Virus record (IMG/VR): IMGVR_UViG_3300036945_000687
Location: 1-45,474 of that record
DNA length: 45,474 nt
Reading direction: 5' to 3' (one strand)
DNA from: a virus
Below, piece after piece: positions 38,030 to 45,474 of the stretch. The stretch's first letter is position 1. The number at the start of each line of letters is the position of its first letter. The notes below the pieces were generated by a model. That model was not told the DNA's origin, made no database searches, and worked only from the letters and a program-made list of their open reading frames with translations. The translations under genes were made by a program, and so were the position numbers.

Positions 38030-38613
38030 GCACCCCCCATGATTTGCGTAATCACCGGCAGCAGGTCCATGCGTTGCCCCCGGCGGATGCTTGGCGCGTA
38101 GGAAGGCTTCGACACCGGATAGACTGGCACCGCCAAATCAGGCCAAACGCCATCGAAGAACAACGCCGCATCAGCCTTGCGCCGTGCCATGATCGATGCA
38201 GGCTTTGCCCATTCCAGATAGGCTGCGCGGGCTTGGTCGATTAAACCGGCTTTCCAGTGCTTGACCCATGACGCGCGCCCGATTGCGCCCGTGTTCCAGT
38301 GGAACGAAAGTGCGCTGGCCAGTTCATGCTCTTTCAGGCGGCAACCATCGAAAGCCCGCTGCACCGTTGGCAGATACCGCTCGCGCAACAGCCAGATTGC
38401 AACATCGAGTGCCTTTTCAGCCGTTGTGGGCGCGTCGAGATAGCGCGGGTAGACTTTATGACCGCTGGCATTGGTGACGCCCATGCTCCACGTCCAGACG
38501 CCCACGCTGTCCTTATAGGCTTCCAGCACAAGCCCTTCGTGATGTGCCACGGCTGCGACGATCTTGGAGGTTAGCTTAAATTGGAGCGGTGGGGCTTCGA
38601 CTGTTAGGGTCAC
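38026..38613 (-). CDS. Endolysin (GH24-type lysozyme)
   Basis: 195 residues. H-H-E-G-L-V-L-E-A-Y-K-D-S-V-G-V-W-T-W contains the T4-lysozyme triad with exact spacing: E26, D35 and T41. No signal or anchor helix, so it should wait in the cytoplasm for the holin. The C-terminal 50 residues are an extra segment (D-L-A-V-P-V-Y-P-V-S-K-P). Overlaps holin and the gene before by 4 bases. Confidence 0.85.
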   Translation of the reverse strand: MTLTVEAPPLQFKLTSKIVAAVAHHEGLVLEAYKDSVGVWTWSMGVTNASGHKVYPRYLDAPTTAEKALDVAIWLLRERYLPTVQRAFDGCRLKEHELASALSFHWNTGAIGRASWVKHWKAGLIDQARAAYLEWAKPASIMARRKADAALFFDGVWPDLAVPVYPVSKPSYAPSIRRGQRMDLLPVITQIMGGA

Positions 38614-38870
38614 TTGCTACGCTCCCGATCTTCGCGCGCCCGTTCGGCTAAAAACGCTACATTGGCGTCGATCCGCTCCACCTTGGGCACGAGCATGTCG
38701 ATCTTCGTTTCCTGCGTGGCGATGCGGCGTTCATGGTCCTGCACATCAGCCCAGATCACGCCCAAGCCGAATATTAATGTGGCAATGTTCAAAGCCAGCG
38801 CGCTAAACGATATCAGTTCCGCCCGCGTTGCTCTGGTCACGGTCACCTCTTCGGTTGGTGTTTCATTCAT
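38610..38870 (-). CDS. Membrane protein with coiled coil, lysis cassette
   Basis: 86 residues. One hydrophobic helix near residues 21-41 (F-S-A-L-A-L-N-I-A-T-L-I-F-G-L) and then coiled coil (H-E-R-R-I-A-T-Q-E-T-K-I-D-M-L). Overlaps endolysin start by 4 bases. It could be a holin or antiholin partner. A second spanin-like role is less likely. Confidence 0.55.
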   Translation of the reverse strand: MNETPTEEVTVTRATRAELISFSALALNIATLIFGLGVIWADVQDHERRIATQETKIDMLVPKVERIDANVAFLAERAREDRERSK

Positions 38871-38935
38871 GGGCGGAAAACCACCACGCTAGGCAGTTCG
38901 ACGCCGTTCAGGATTAGGGTGGGGCGGATGGTCAT
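38867..38935 (-). CDS. Tiny 22-residue protein
   Basis: M-T-I-R-P-T-L-I-L-N-G-V-E-L-P-S-V-V-V-F-R-P. It overlaps the tailspike stop and the next start by ATGA on both sides, which is unlikely by chance in such a tight operon. Function unknown; it could serve only to couple translation. Confidence 0.5.
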   Translation of the reverse strand: MTIRPTLILNGVELPSVVVFRP

Positions 38936-40821
38936 GCGGTGATTCCGATCACCTGCAGGCCCGCGCCACTTGAGCCACCAGCACCCGCGCTTGTGTAATA
39001 ACCGGGGGCCGTGATTGGCGTGCCGTTGATTTGCGTTTTGTTCGTCGCACCGCCGTTGATGCAGGCCGGATTAATGCCCGTAGGATCGATGGTGATGCGG
39101 ACATTGCCGGTGCCGAACGCATGGATGCCTTGCGGGAAAGCATTGCCCTGTCCGGTGATTGCCGCGCTCACTTGGCCGATGGTGCAGTTCGTCAAAAACA
39201 CGGCAGCTTGCGAACCGGCCTGCCCGTAGTTGTTGATGATGGCCGAGACACGGAAGTCTGCCACCGCGTCAAGGCCGTATGGCCGCTTGCAACCGATGGC
39301 CTTAACGTCCTGCACCACAATCCGGCCTGCCGTTGCGACATAGACACCGAACACGTTTGCACCGGCAGCGTTGGCATTGACGCCCCACACCTGCCCGCCG
39401 ATGATCGTCACACCTTGGCAATCGTGGATGTGATAGCCCGCAAATGCCGATCCGCCCGAAAGCGCGATGTATCCACCCTTAATCTCGATTGCCGAGTAAT
39501 TATTGGTTTCGCGCACTTCGATGCCGGTGCCAGTGATGCCGTCCAGCACAGGCTCAACGATAGACACATCGATATGCGCAGGGCTTCCCGAGGCGCTGTC
39601 ACCATCCAGCACGATTCCAAAACGCGTTGCCGTCGCTTCAGGCCGGATCAGGAACGTATCGACAAAGGCGTTCGTGAGCGTGAAGCCTTCCGATGTCGTC
39701 AATGCAGGCGTGCCACCAATCGAAGCGTTGCAGTCGATCAGGAACAGCGAACCGTTGCCGCCCGATAGGCCGTAAGAGCCGCCGCCATCAGCCCAGAACC
39801 CGCGCCAAAAGTCACCCGTTCCAGTCGTGCCGCTGGTTTGCCGGAATGCCTTGCAGTCCTTAACCAATGACCGGACAACGCCGTTGAAATACATGCCAAT
39901 GGTGTGATCGTCGGCATACACATCCTCAATTTGGCAATGTAGCGCAAACGTCATGCGCAGGCCCGCCGCGCCAAGCTCTGGATTAAGCACCGCAGGAGGG
40001 GTCACAGGCGTTGACCTGCCCAACGATAGGCCAGTGACGCGCGATGCCTTGGCGAAGTCATTGACGCCACCCGCTGGATAGCTTGCCAGACCGACCGCGA
40101 GAACGTCTGCCGTGGCGCTGGTCACCACAATGCGCGTACCGTTGCCGCTTTGCGCGCGGTAGGAGCCTTGCCCTTCAAGCGCGCGATATGGCGGAACACG
40201 AATGACCGCGTTCGTGAAGTAGTCGCCAGCCTCAAGAACCGTGACAGGGCATAGTGCCATGCAAGCGGTAATTGCTAAGACGTTGGCCGCTGGGATGCCG
40301 CCCGTCGATGTCGTCTTGACCGCGCCGAACCACTCCGGCTTGCCGTTGACGCCATCCCATACCCGCGCCCAATAGAAGCCCGCCGTGTTGGATGCCTTGT
40401 AAAGCCCGTTGAGCGCGTCGGTTGGTGTTGAGCCAGACACGCACGCCCACCAGCCCTGCGCCGCGCCTGTGGTCACGTAGCGCGTTTGGCCTGCCACGGC
40501 GGGGAGTGCTGCCAATGCGGTCAGGTTGGCAACGCCTGCAAATAGCGTGGAGTTCGCCGGATCGATGTCACGCAACGTCGAACCCGATGGGGTTTTCAGC
40601 ACCGCGCGATAGGACAACACCGGATTGAAATAGATCGGGACAAACTGCCCGCCACTGTCAGCCGTAACCGTTGCGCCAAGCGAAGTGCCAAGCGTTTCGT
40701 TGGAATAGACAGCCTGCGGTGTGCTGGTCCCGCTTGCGTAGAAAAACCATTGCGCGCCGTCGATTGGCACACCATTGGCGTTCGTCGCGCGTGGCAGTTC
40801 ATTGAATATCTCTGCGGCCAT
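38932..40821 (-). CDS. Tailspike-like receptor-binding protein
   Basis: 629 residues. The first about 90 (A-E-I-F-N-E-L-P-R-A, W-F-F-Y-A-S-G-T-S-T-P, P-I-Y-F-N-P) look like a head-binding domain of P22-type spikes. The rest has short repeating beta motifs (I-E-I-K-G-G-Y, V-T-I-I-G-G-Q-V-W, I-V-V-Q-D-V-K) of a right-handed beta-helix, as in polysaccharide-cutting spikes. Catalytic residues cannot be placed by eye. It would bind and perhaps cut the host surface sugar. Confidence 0.75.
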   Translation of the reverse strand: MAAEIFNELPRATNANGVPIDGAQWFFYASGTSTPQAVYSNETLGTSLGATVTADSGGQFVPIYFNPVLSYRAVLKTPSGSTLRDIDPANSTLFAGVANLTALAALPAVAGQTRYVTTGAAQGWWACVSGSTPTDALNGLYKASNTAGFYWARVWDGVNGKPEWFGAVKTTSTGGIPAANVLAITACMALCPVTVLEAGDYFTNAVIRVPPYRALEGQGSYRAQSGNGTRIVVTSATADVLAVGLASYPAGGVNDFAKASRVTGLSLGRSTPVTPPAVLNPELGAAGLRMTFALHCQIEDVYADDHTIGMYFNGVVRSLVKDCKAFRQTSGTTGTGDFWRGFWADGGGSYGLSGGNGSLFLIDCNASIGGTPALTTSEGFTLTNAFVDTFLIRPEATATRFGIVLDGDSASGSPAHIDVSIVEPVLDGITGTGIEVRETNNYSAIEIKGGYIALSGGSAFAGYHIHDCQGVTIIGGQVWGVNANAAGANVFGVYVATAGRIVVQDVKAIGCKRPYGLDAVADFRVSAIINNYGQAGSQAAVFLTNCTIGQVSAAITGQGNAFPQGIHAFGTGNVRITIDPTGINPACINGGATNKTQINGTPITAPGYYTSAGAGGSSGAGLQVIGITA

Positions 40822-40865
40822 TGTCGTTTCCCAACGAGAGCACCTTTTTACGGGTGGGCTATGAT

Positions 40866-43691
40866 TTAGTTTACGGTATTTTCACCCATTTGTGTAGCCA
40901 TCATGCTATTTTTCGGGATCAATGATTGCGATATTTTCTTTTTGATGCGGTTGTCTTTCACGACGCCGCGCAATGCTTTTATGCCTGTCAGTACAGGGAT
41001 AGGAATTCCAAGCGTTGCACCTAATGTCCCTGCTTCGGTTGTCATAGCTGCTAGATAGGCAACTAGCGTGCGCGCGGTGCCGCTGTTGTTGATTGATGTG
41101 CCAGGCGGGACCGTGTTGATATACTTGACCACATCACGCAAATCTCGGATGCGCCGCGCCATTGTAGGGTCAAAAATGACATCAAGACGGCCATTCTTGT
41201 CCAATTGCTCTACAACGCGCTCAAGAGCAGCTGGCGACACAACCTTTTCATTCTTTGATGTCGTGTTCACATTTGCCGTGGCAACATCTTGAATGTGCCG
41301 GATCGTGGCGCCTTGCAGTTCTTTCCATGCCTGCCGACCTTCAGCGCCTGAAGTCTTGAGCGCGTGGCGTAGGAATTTGATATCTTCAGGGCTTTCGTTC
41401 AGGATCGATTGCGCAAAAACCTTGTTACTCTCGGTCTTGGCGTCGGCCTTGTTCTTGACCGTAGCAACGAGGCGTTCGACCACAGCGCGGTTTTCAAACT
41501 TTCGCGCTTGTTCGATGCGCAGCGCCCGCGCCCGCTTGTAAAGCGCGCCACCCTTGCCCTCGGTTGCCTGATCAATCAACACTTTGAGTTCGCCGCCGTA
41601 GTTCGCATCAGCAGTTCCCGGCGTTGTAGCCTTGTTGATCAGCTTGCGCACTTCTTCCAGCGCGTTCAACGAAATCTCGCCTGTGCCGTCAGGATCGTTC
41701 TTGCGCAGTTGTTCAGACACCGCGCTTAGGACCGGAGCCAGCTTTTCGCGCGTGGTTGGCGTCTGTTCCGCGATGAAGTCGGCAATCTCTTTGTATGAGA
41801 TCGGCTCGGCCATATCGCCAGCAGCTTCGGCGCGACGATACGCCACGTTAACGCGGTCCTTCGCCTGCTTGTAGCCTTCCGATAGCGCCTTGGTCACAGC
41901 ATTGCCCGTTGCCGCGATGTCAGGAGCTTGCGCGCCCGTCAGATCAATGAAACGGTCGAAGTTCTGCAAAACCTGCGTGTTGTTTTCTTCGGCGCGGTCC
42001 CGCAATGGCTTACCAAGCGGGCCAAAGATTTGCTCTTTCTCAAAAGCCAATTGATCAGCGTCACGCATCGCAGCGCCAACCGTCAAATCCACAGGAACCG
42101 GCAGGCCCTCTGCTTGTGACAGGCGCATCATTTCATCAGACGTGCCCGATGCGCCCGCGTCCTTTGAACGCGTGGTGATGGGTGCAAATGGTTCGTCAGA
42201 TTGGCCTGCGTTCACGTCGCCAGCGTCAGGCGTCATCATATCGCCCGCCGCGCCTGTTACAGGCTTAGGCGGCGCGCCACCGCCTGCCCCACCATCAAAA
42301 GGGGGCACCACCTCATCGCCATTGCCACGGAACATGCCACGGAAAGCAGGGGCAGCACGCTTAACGCCCGCTCCGACGCCTTCGCCGAGAACCGAACCAA
42401 GCGCGCCCAACGCAACGCCCGTGCCAACATCCTCGCCAGTGTTCGCCGCATAGATGCCGCCGTAAGCCGCGTCCGTGGCCGCAGTACGGGCAAGTGCGCC
42501 TTTGAAGCCACCACCGGCCAAGCGTTCCGCAAGCGTGCTGGAAACCCGCCCAACGCCTTGACGTGCACCAGCAGCAAGCGCGCCCGTACCGATGGCCGAA
42601 CCGATTACCTCGCCCGCAAATGCCGACTTGGGGTTTAGGGCTTCCAATCCCTGCACCTGATCGCCTGCAAAAAGAGATAGCGCCCCCAAGCCAGCAGCAT
42701 TGACAGCGCCCGTTACCGCAGTGCCGACAGGATGCATCGCAGCTTCGCCCGCCGCTTGCGCCAATGGCGACCGGGTGCCGCTCTTTTGCGGATTGAACGT
42801 GACCGCCTGTTTCTTGTCGCGCGCTTCGATAGCTTGTTGGAATGCCGCCAAGTCTTCCGGCCGGACTTGCCCGCCCGCCGATTCCGCAGCCTTGGTTAGT
42901 TCCTGAACGCCGCCGCCTTGTTGGAAAGCGTTCTGCACCGCCGCCGCAATGGCCTTGTCCTGATCGGTGGAGAAGTTCGCGCCGCCTGTGATGGCGACCG
43001 GAACCGCGTCAACGCCTTGCGGGAATTTCTCAGACCAAATCTTTTCAACGTTGGCTGAATATGGCTCATCGATGCGCGTGCCAGATACCGACGACGGATC
43101 AAGATTGTATTGCTTGGCAAGCGCCTCGTAATCGGTGCGCACGCGGTCATAGGACTGGCGATAGTTGCCGGTCAGGTTCTTCATTTCCTGCAAAACGCGG
43201 TTGCGCACTTCAGGACGGATCAAGCCGCTATCGTCAACGCCGAATTCTTTTTGCAGCCGCGCGACAATCGAGCCTAGCTTGCTGTCACCCGATGCAACGG
43301 TGTTGAATTCCTGTTCACGCACCACCGAACCCGGATCAAGCATCTTGGCGTATGCGGTGATAAGCGCCTGATCGCCCGTTGGTGTTGGCTGCGCGCCAAG
43401 AGCCGACGAGAATTGCCGCATGACAACCTCGTAATTCTTGGCTTCTTCGGACTTGCGGAATTCGTCACGAAGTTTCGCAGCGTTGTCAAAACCTTCGTCG
43501 CGGGTGGCGCGAGATTCAGATGATGACGCAATATCAAGGCGAACAGCATCGTTCTTTTGGCTTTCGTTCGCCCGCGCCTCAGCCGCCGCCTTGCTTGCAC
43601 TAGGCACGCCACGGATAACGCCGGGGAATTGCTTGGCAGGGGCAGGCGTAGGCTCATCATCCCACTGGACCGCATTAGGATCAATCTGCAT
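40866..43691 (-). CDS. Large ejection protein (P22 gp16 position)
   Basis: 941 residues. The N-terminal half is long charged helices; residues about 315-420 are Ala/Gly-rich and hydrophobic (A-A-M-H-P-V-G-T-A-V-T-G, G-A-L-S-L-F-A-G-D), like segments that enter membranes; the C-terminal part is helical. Third in a row of internal proteins, the place of gp16. It starts within the end of the preceding gene. In this family it helps DNA cross the cell envelope. Confidence 0.65.
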   Translation of the reverse strand: MQIDPNAVQWDDEPTPAPAKQFPGVIRGVPSASKAAAEARANESQKNDAVRLDIASSSESRATRDEGFDNAAKLRDEFRKSEEAKNYEVVMRQFSSALGAQPTPTGDQALITAYAKMLDPGSVVREQEFNTVASGDSKLGSIVARLQKEFGVDDSGLIRPEVRNRVLQEMKNLTGNYRQSYDRVRTDYEALAKQYNLDPSSVSGTRIDEPYSANVEKIWSEKFPQGVDAVPVAITGGANFSTDQDKAIAAAVQNAFQQGGGVQELTKAAESAGGQVRPEDLAAFQQAIEARDKKQAVTFNPQKSGTRSPLAQAAGEAAMHPVGTAVTGAVNAAGLGALSLFAGDQVQGLEALNPKSAFAGEVIGSAIGTGALAAGARQGVGRVSSTLAERLAGGGFKGALARTAATDAAYGGIYAANTGEDVGTGVALGALGSVLGEGVGAGVKRAAPAFRGMFRGNGDEVVPPFDGGAGGGAPPKPVTGAAGDMMTPDAGDVNAGQSDEPFAPITTRSKDAGASGTSDEMMRLSQAEGLPVPVDLTVGAAMRDADQLAFEKEQIFGPLGKPLRDRAEENNTQVLQNFDRFIDLTGAQAPDIAATGNAVTKALSEGYKQAKDRVNVAYRRAEAAGDMAEPISYKEIADFIAEQTPTTREKLAPVLSAVSEQLRKNDPDGTGEISLNALEEVRKLINKATTPGTADANYGGELKVLIDQATEGKGGALYKRARALRIEQARKFENRAVVERLVATVKNKADAKTESNKVFAQSILNESPEDIKFLRHALKTSGAEGRQAWKELQGATIRHIQDVATANVNTTSKNEKVVSPAALERVVEQLDKNGRLDVIFDPTMARRIRDLRDVVKYINTVPPGTSINNSGTARTLVAYLAAMTTEAGTLGATLGIPIPVLTGIKALRGVVKDNRIKKKISQSLIPKNSMMATQMGENTVN

Positions 43692-44715
43692 ATTGCGTGG
43701 TCCCGTCAGAGAATTGAATGACCTTGCGACCGTTTGACGTTCCAGTGCGAGTGACCACCTTCACATTGTTCTGTTGCAACCAACCATCGAACGCCGCTTG
43801 CCCGTTGCCGCCAAGGTTGGCTTTGATCGCCGCAGCCTCATCGGGCAGGACATAGCCGCGCGCTGTTGCGTTGCGCAGGGCGGTTTCTGGTTGGATCGTC
43901 GCAGGCGGTGTGATCGCGGGCACAGGGTTTGCCCCGCCTGCGAATGAGGCGACCGCTTGCGGGTTGCGAGTATCCACCAATGTGCCGTTTTCAGGGATGA
44001 CCTGATATTTAGGCTGCGCAAGTTCGATGAACTTCTCCACCAAACCAGCGTTATCAATCGCGCCCTGCAATGCTTGCGGGCTGAACTTGCCGCGATAATC
44101 CGCCATGCCGGTGTAACCCGCCTGAACGCCTTGCTCAACGGCTTGATCCCATGCCGCCGCTTGCTGTTCCGCTGGCAACTGACTGATACGCAGCGCAGCC
44201 TGTCCGGTGAATTTGGTTTGGTCTTCCACCATCCGGCGTTTGTTGGCGTCGAGCGTCTTCCAGCTATCGAAGTCGATCCCGACAAGTTGTTGCAGAGCCG
44301 CCGGATCGCCTTGCGCGGCCTTTTGCCGCAGCCCCGCCGCTTGCTGTTCCTGCGCATATTTGGCGCGCTTGGCTTGCTGGTCTGCCATCTTTCCCTGCAC
44401 TTCGAATGCAAGGCGCGGATTGATCGACGCCAACCGCTCATAGGCGGCTTGGCTGGCTGACTTTTGATCTTCGTTCGGAACAATCCCACCGCCATTGCCG
44501 CCCCACGTTTGCGGGATAACGCCAGACAATGCGCCACCGGCAGCGCCCATAGCCGCGACTGGAGCGCCCGCCGTTGGTGCGCCGCTCGAAGCCGTCATAA
44601 ACGCAGCCAGCGCGCTATCCTCGCGGTTCTGCTTGATCGCCCCGCCGATGTCCGCGCCCAAGGCTAAGGCGTTCTGAAAGCCTGCCAGCGCGGAATTTGA
44701 ACCCCAATTGATCAT
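43681..44715 (-). CDS. Ejection protein (P22 gp20 position)
   Basis: 344 residues. Rich in Ala, Gln and Gly: A-G-F-Q-N-A-L-A-L-G-A-D-I-G-G-A-I-K-Q, long Gln/Ala helices (K-Y-A-Q-E-Q-Q-A-A-G-L), and a C-terminal F-D-G-W-L-Q-Q-N-N-V-K-V. It shares one base with the preceding stop and 11 with the next gene, second of three internal proteins. Composition and order support the role; no enzyme motif. Confidence 0.65.
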   Translation of the reverse strand: MINWGSNSALAGFQNALALGADIGGAIKQNREDSALAAFMTASSGAPTAGAPVAAMGAAGGALSGVIPQTWGGNGGGIVPNEDQKSASQAAYERLASINPRLAFEVQGKMADQQAKRAKYAQEQQAAGLRQKAAQGDPAALQQLVGIDFDSWKTLDANKRRMVEDQTKFTGQAALRISQLPAEQQAAAWDQAVEQGVQAGYTGMADYRGKFSPQALQGAIDNAGLVEKFIELAQPKYQVIPENGTLVDTRNPQAVASFAGGANPVPAITPPATIQPETALRNATARGYVLPDEAAAIKANLGGNGQAAFDGWLQQNNVKVVTRTGTSNGRKVIQFSDGTTQYAD

Positions 44716-45467
44716 CAGCCGAAGCCCTTCAGAATACCGCCGCCCAATGTGCCGAGCGCGTTGCCGAACACGCTTTGCTGTGACAGTGCCGCATTGGCCC
44801 GCGCATCGCTTGCCGCTGTGTTGCTTGCCGCGATGGTGCCCGCGTAATTGGTGGAGACGCCAGCCAATGCACCCGCCGCCGTAAGGCCGACACCCTGTTG
44901 ATTAGCGACACCGCTCGCCCACTGGTTGCGATAGCCCGATTGCAGATTTTGACGGTAAGTCTCTAGCGCCTTCATGGCCGCGCCGGATTGCACCGTGCCC
45001 TTGCCAGCGTAACCGGAGTTTACCGCGTTGCCGCCTTCCTGTTGCTGGAAAGCGTAATCCGAATTCCCGATGTAATTGGCGAATGCAGATCGGCTATCGG
45101 CTTTAGGCTGCGTGACGGCAGGCGTGGGGGTTGGCGTGAAATTCGGAGGCGTATAGAACCCGCCAAAGCTGGACCCGCTGCCAAAGTTAAACCCGCCGTA
45201 AGCCGGAGCCGTAGCGGCAGGCTGCACCGTCTGCGTTGGTTGTTCAATCCCGTAGAAGTCGTTTAGCAGCGCGCCCGCATTGGTGCCGGTCTGCACGAAT
45301 GGCGAGAGGACGCCTTTGTTTTCGCCGTAAATCTCTTTGGTGAGCGCGTTGTTATTGGCCGCAGTTGCCGAAGCGTCCGCAGATGCCTGCTTGGCAGCAG
45401 AGTTCGACTTGGAAGCCGAGATAGCAGCGCCACCGGCTATCAATCCTGCACCAGCAACAATCACCAT
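44715..45467 (-). CDS. Ejection (DNA transfer) protein, complete copy (P22 gp7 position)
   Basis: 250 residues. Gly/Ala hydrophobic start (V-A-G-A-G-L-I-A-G-G-A-A-I), then a Gly/Pro-rich variable linker (residues about 84-120), and a conserved C-terminal part with N-S-G-Y-A-G-K-G-T-V-Q-S-G and Y-R-N-Q-W-A-S-G-V-A-N-Q-Q-G-V-G-L, typical of gp7-type proteins. If the ends join, the GNAT gene precedes it in the operon. The linker differs from the partial copy at 1-390. Confidence 0.75.
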   Translation of the reverse strand: MVIVAGAGLIAGGAAISASKSNSAAKQASADASATAANNNALTKEIYGENKGVLSPFVQTGTNAGALLNDFYGIEQPTQTVQPAATAPAYGGFNFGSGSSFGGFYTPPNFTPTPTPAVTQPKADSRSAFANYIGNSDYAFQQQEGGNAVNSGYAGKGTVQSGAAMKALETYRQNLQSGYRNQWASGVANQQGVGLTAAGALAGVSTNYAGTIAASNTAASDARANAALSQQSVFGNALGTLGGGILKGFG

Positions 45468-45474
45468 GCCTAAT
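45217..45474. repeat. Terminal repeat, right copy (imperfect)
   Basis: Partner of 140-397, ending on the last base of the window; about 11 mismatches in 258. Upstream in this copy the sequence is unrelated to the left end. Confidence 0.85.

Noticed and set aside
1-45474. CRISPR array or insertion sequence
   Set aside because: No regularly spaced repeats and no transposase gene were seen; the only mobile units are HNH genes.

Overview
This window looks like the essentially complete genome of a temperate, short-tailed (podovirus-like) phage with P22-type virion genes and a lambda-like control region. The host is probably an alphaproteobacterium; I lean towards Sphingomonadales from the gene styles, but that is inference. 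The integration core next to the integrase is the 3' half of a bacterial tRNA-Pro(UGG) gene, which fits a bacterial host and a temperate lifestyle. About 45 kb is close to the usual size for P22-like phages.

Layout. Bases 1-17681 (minus strand) read leftwards from a regulator through a replication block (RusA-like resolvase, helicase loader, zinc-ribbon primase piece, Toprim-helicase) to small and large terminase, portal, GroES-like protein, scaffold, capsid, P22 gp4-like and gp10-like proteins, tail needle, a 2OG-oxygenase-like protein, a GNAT protein and the start of an ejection protein. The same leftward operon continues at the right end of the window (45467 down to 34470): three ejection proteins, tailspike, endolysin, holin, overlapping spanins and a large SGNH-esterase tail protein. 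The two window ends carry about 96 percent identical copies of the 5' part of one ejection-protein gene, so the molecule is best read as circular or terminally redundant, with two alleles of a variable gene at the cut.

Control. Cro-like (minus, 18240-18449) and CI-like (plus, 18543-19136) genes diverge from an operator region. The same roughly 17-bp palindrome recurs at about 20.08-20.11 kb over a promoter that starts the rightward early operon, giving an OR/OL arrangement. Between them, CI is followed by a small secreted protein and an unknown protein, ending at a terminator; these may be expressed in the lysogen.

The rightward early operon (20159-33583) is a dense run of mostly overlapping small genes with a recombination core (RAD52-type annealing protein, SSB, HNH/DUF968-like protein, NinB), then excisionase, integrase and attP, then accessory genes including a GIY-YIG protein whose start spans attP and a protein with a type II (DfrB/R67) dihydrofolate reductase domain. 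Four HNH homing-type endonucleases are scattered through both arms.

Between the converging arms (33584-34469) there is no credible protein gene. It holds tRNA-Thr(UGU) and upstream of it a stretch with strong RNA structure: a 16-bp hairpin, an interleaved pseudoknot, and an apical loop perfectly complementary to an upstream segment. This suggests a large phage noncoding RNA of the GOLLD/ROOL kind or a new class, and is the best candidate here for something undescribed.
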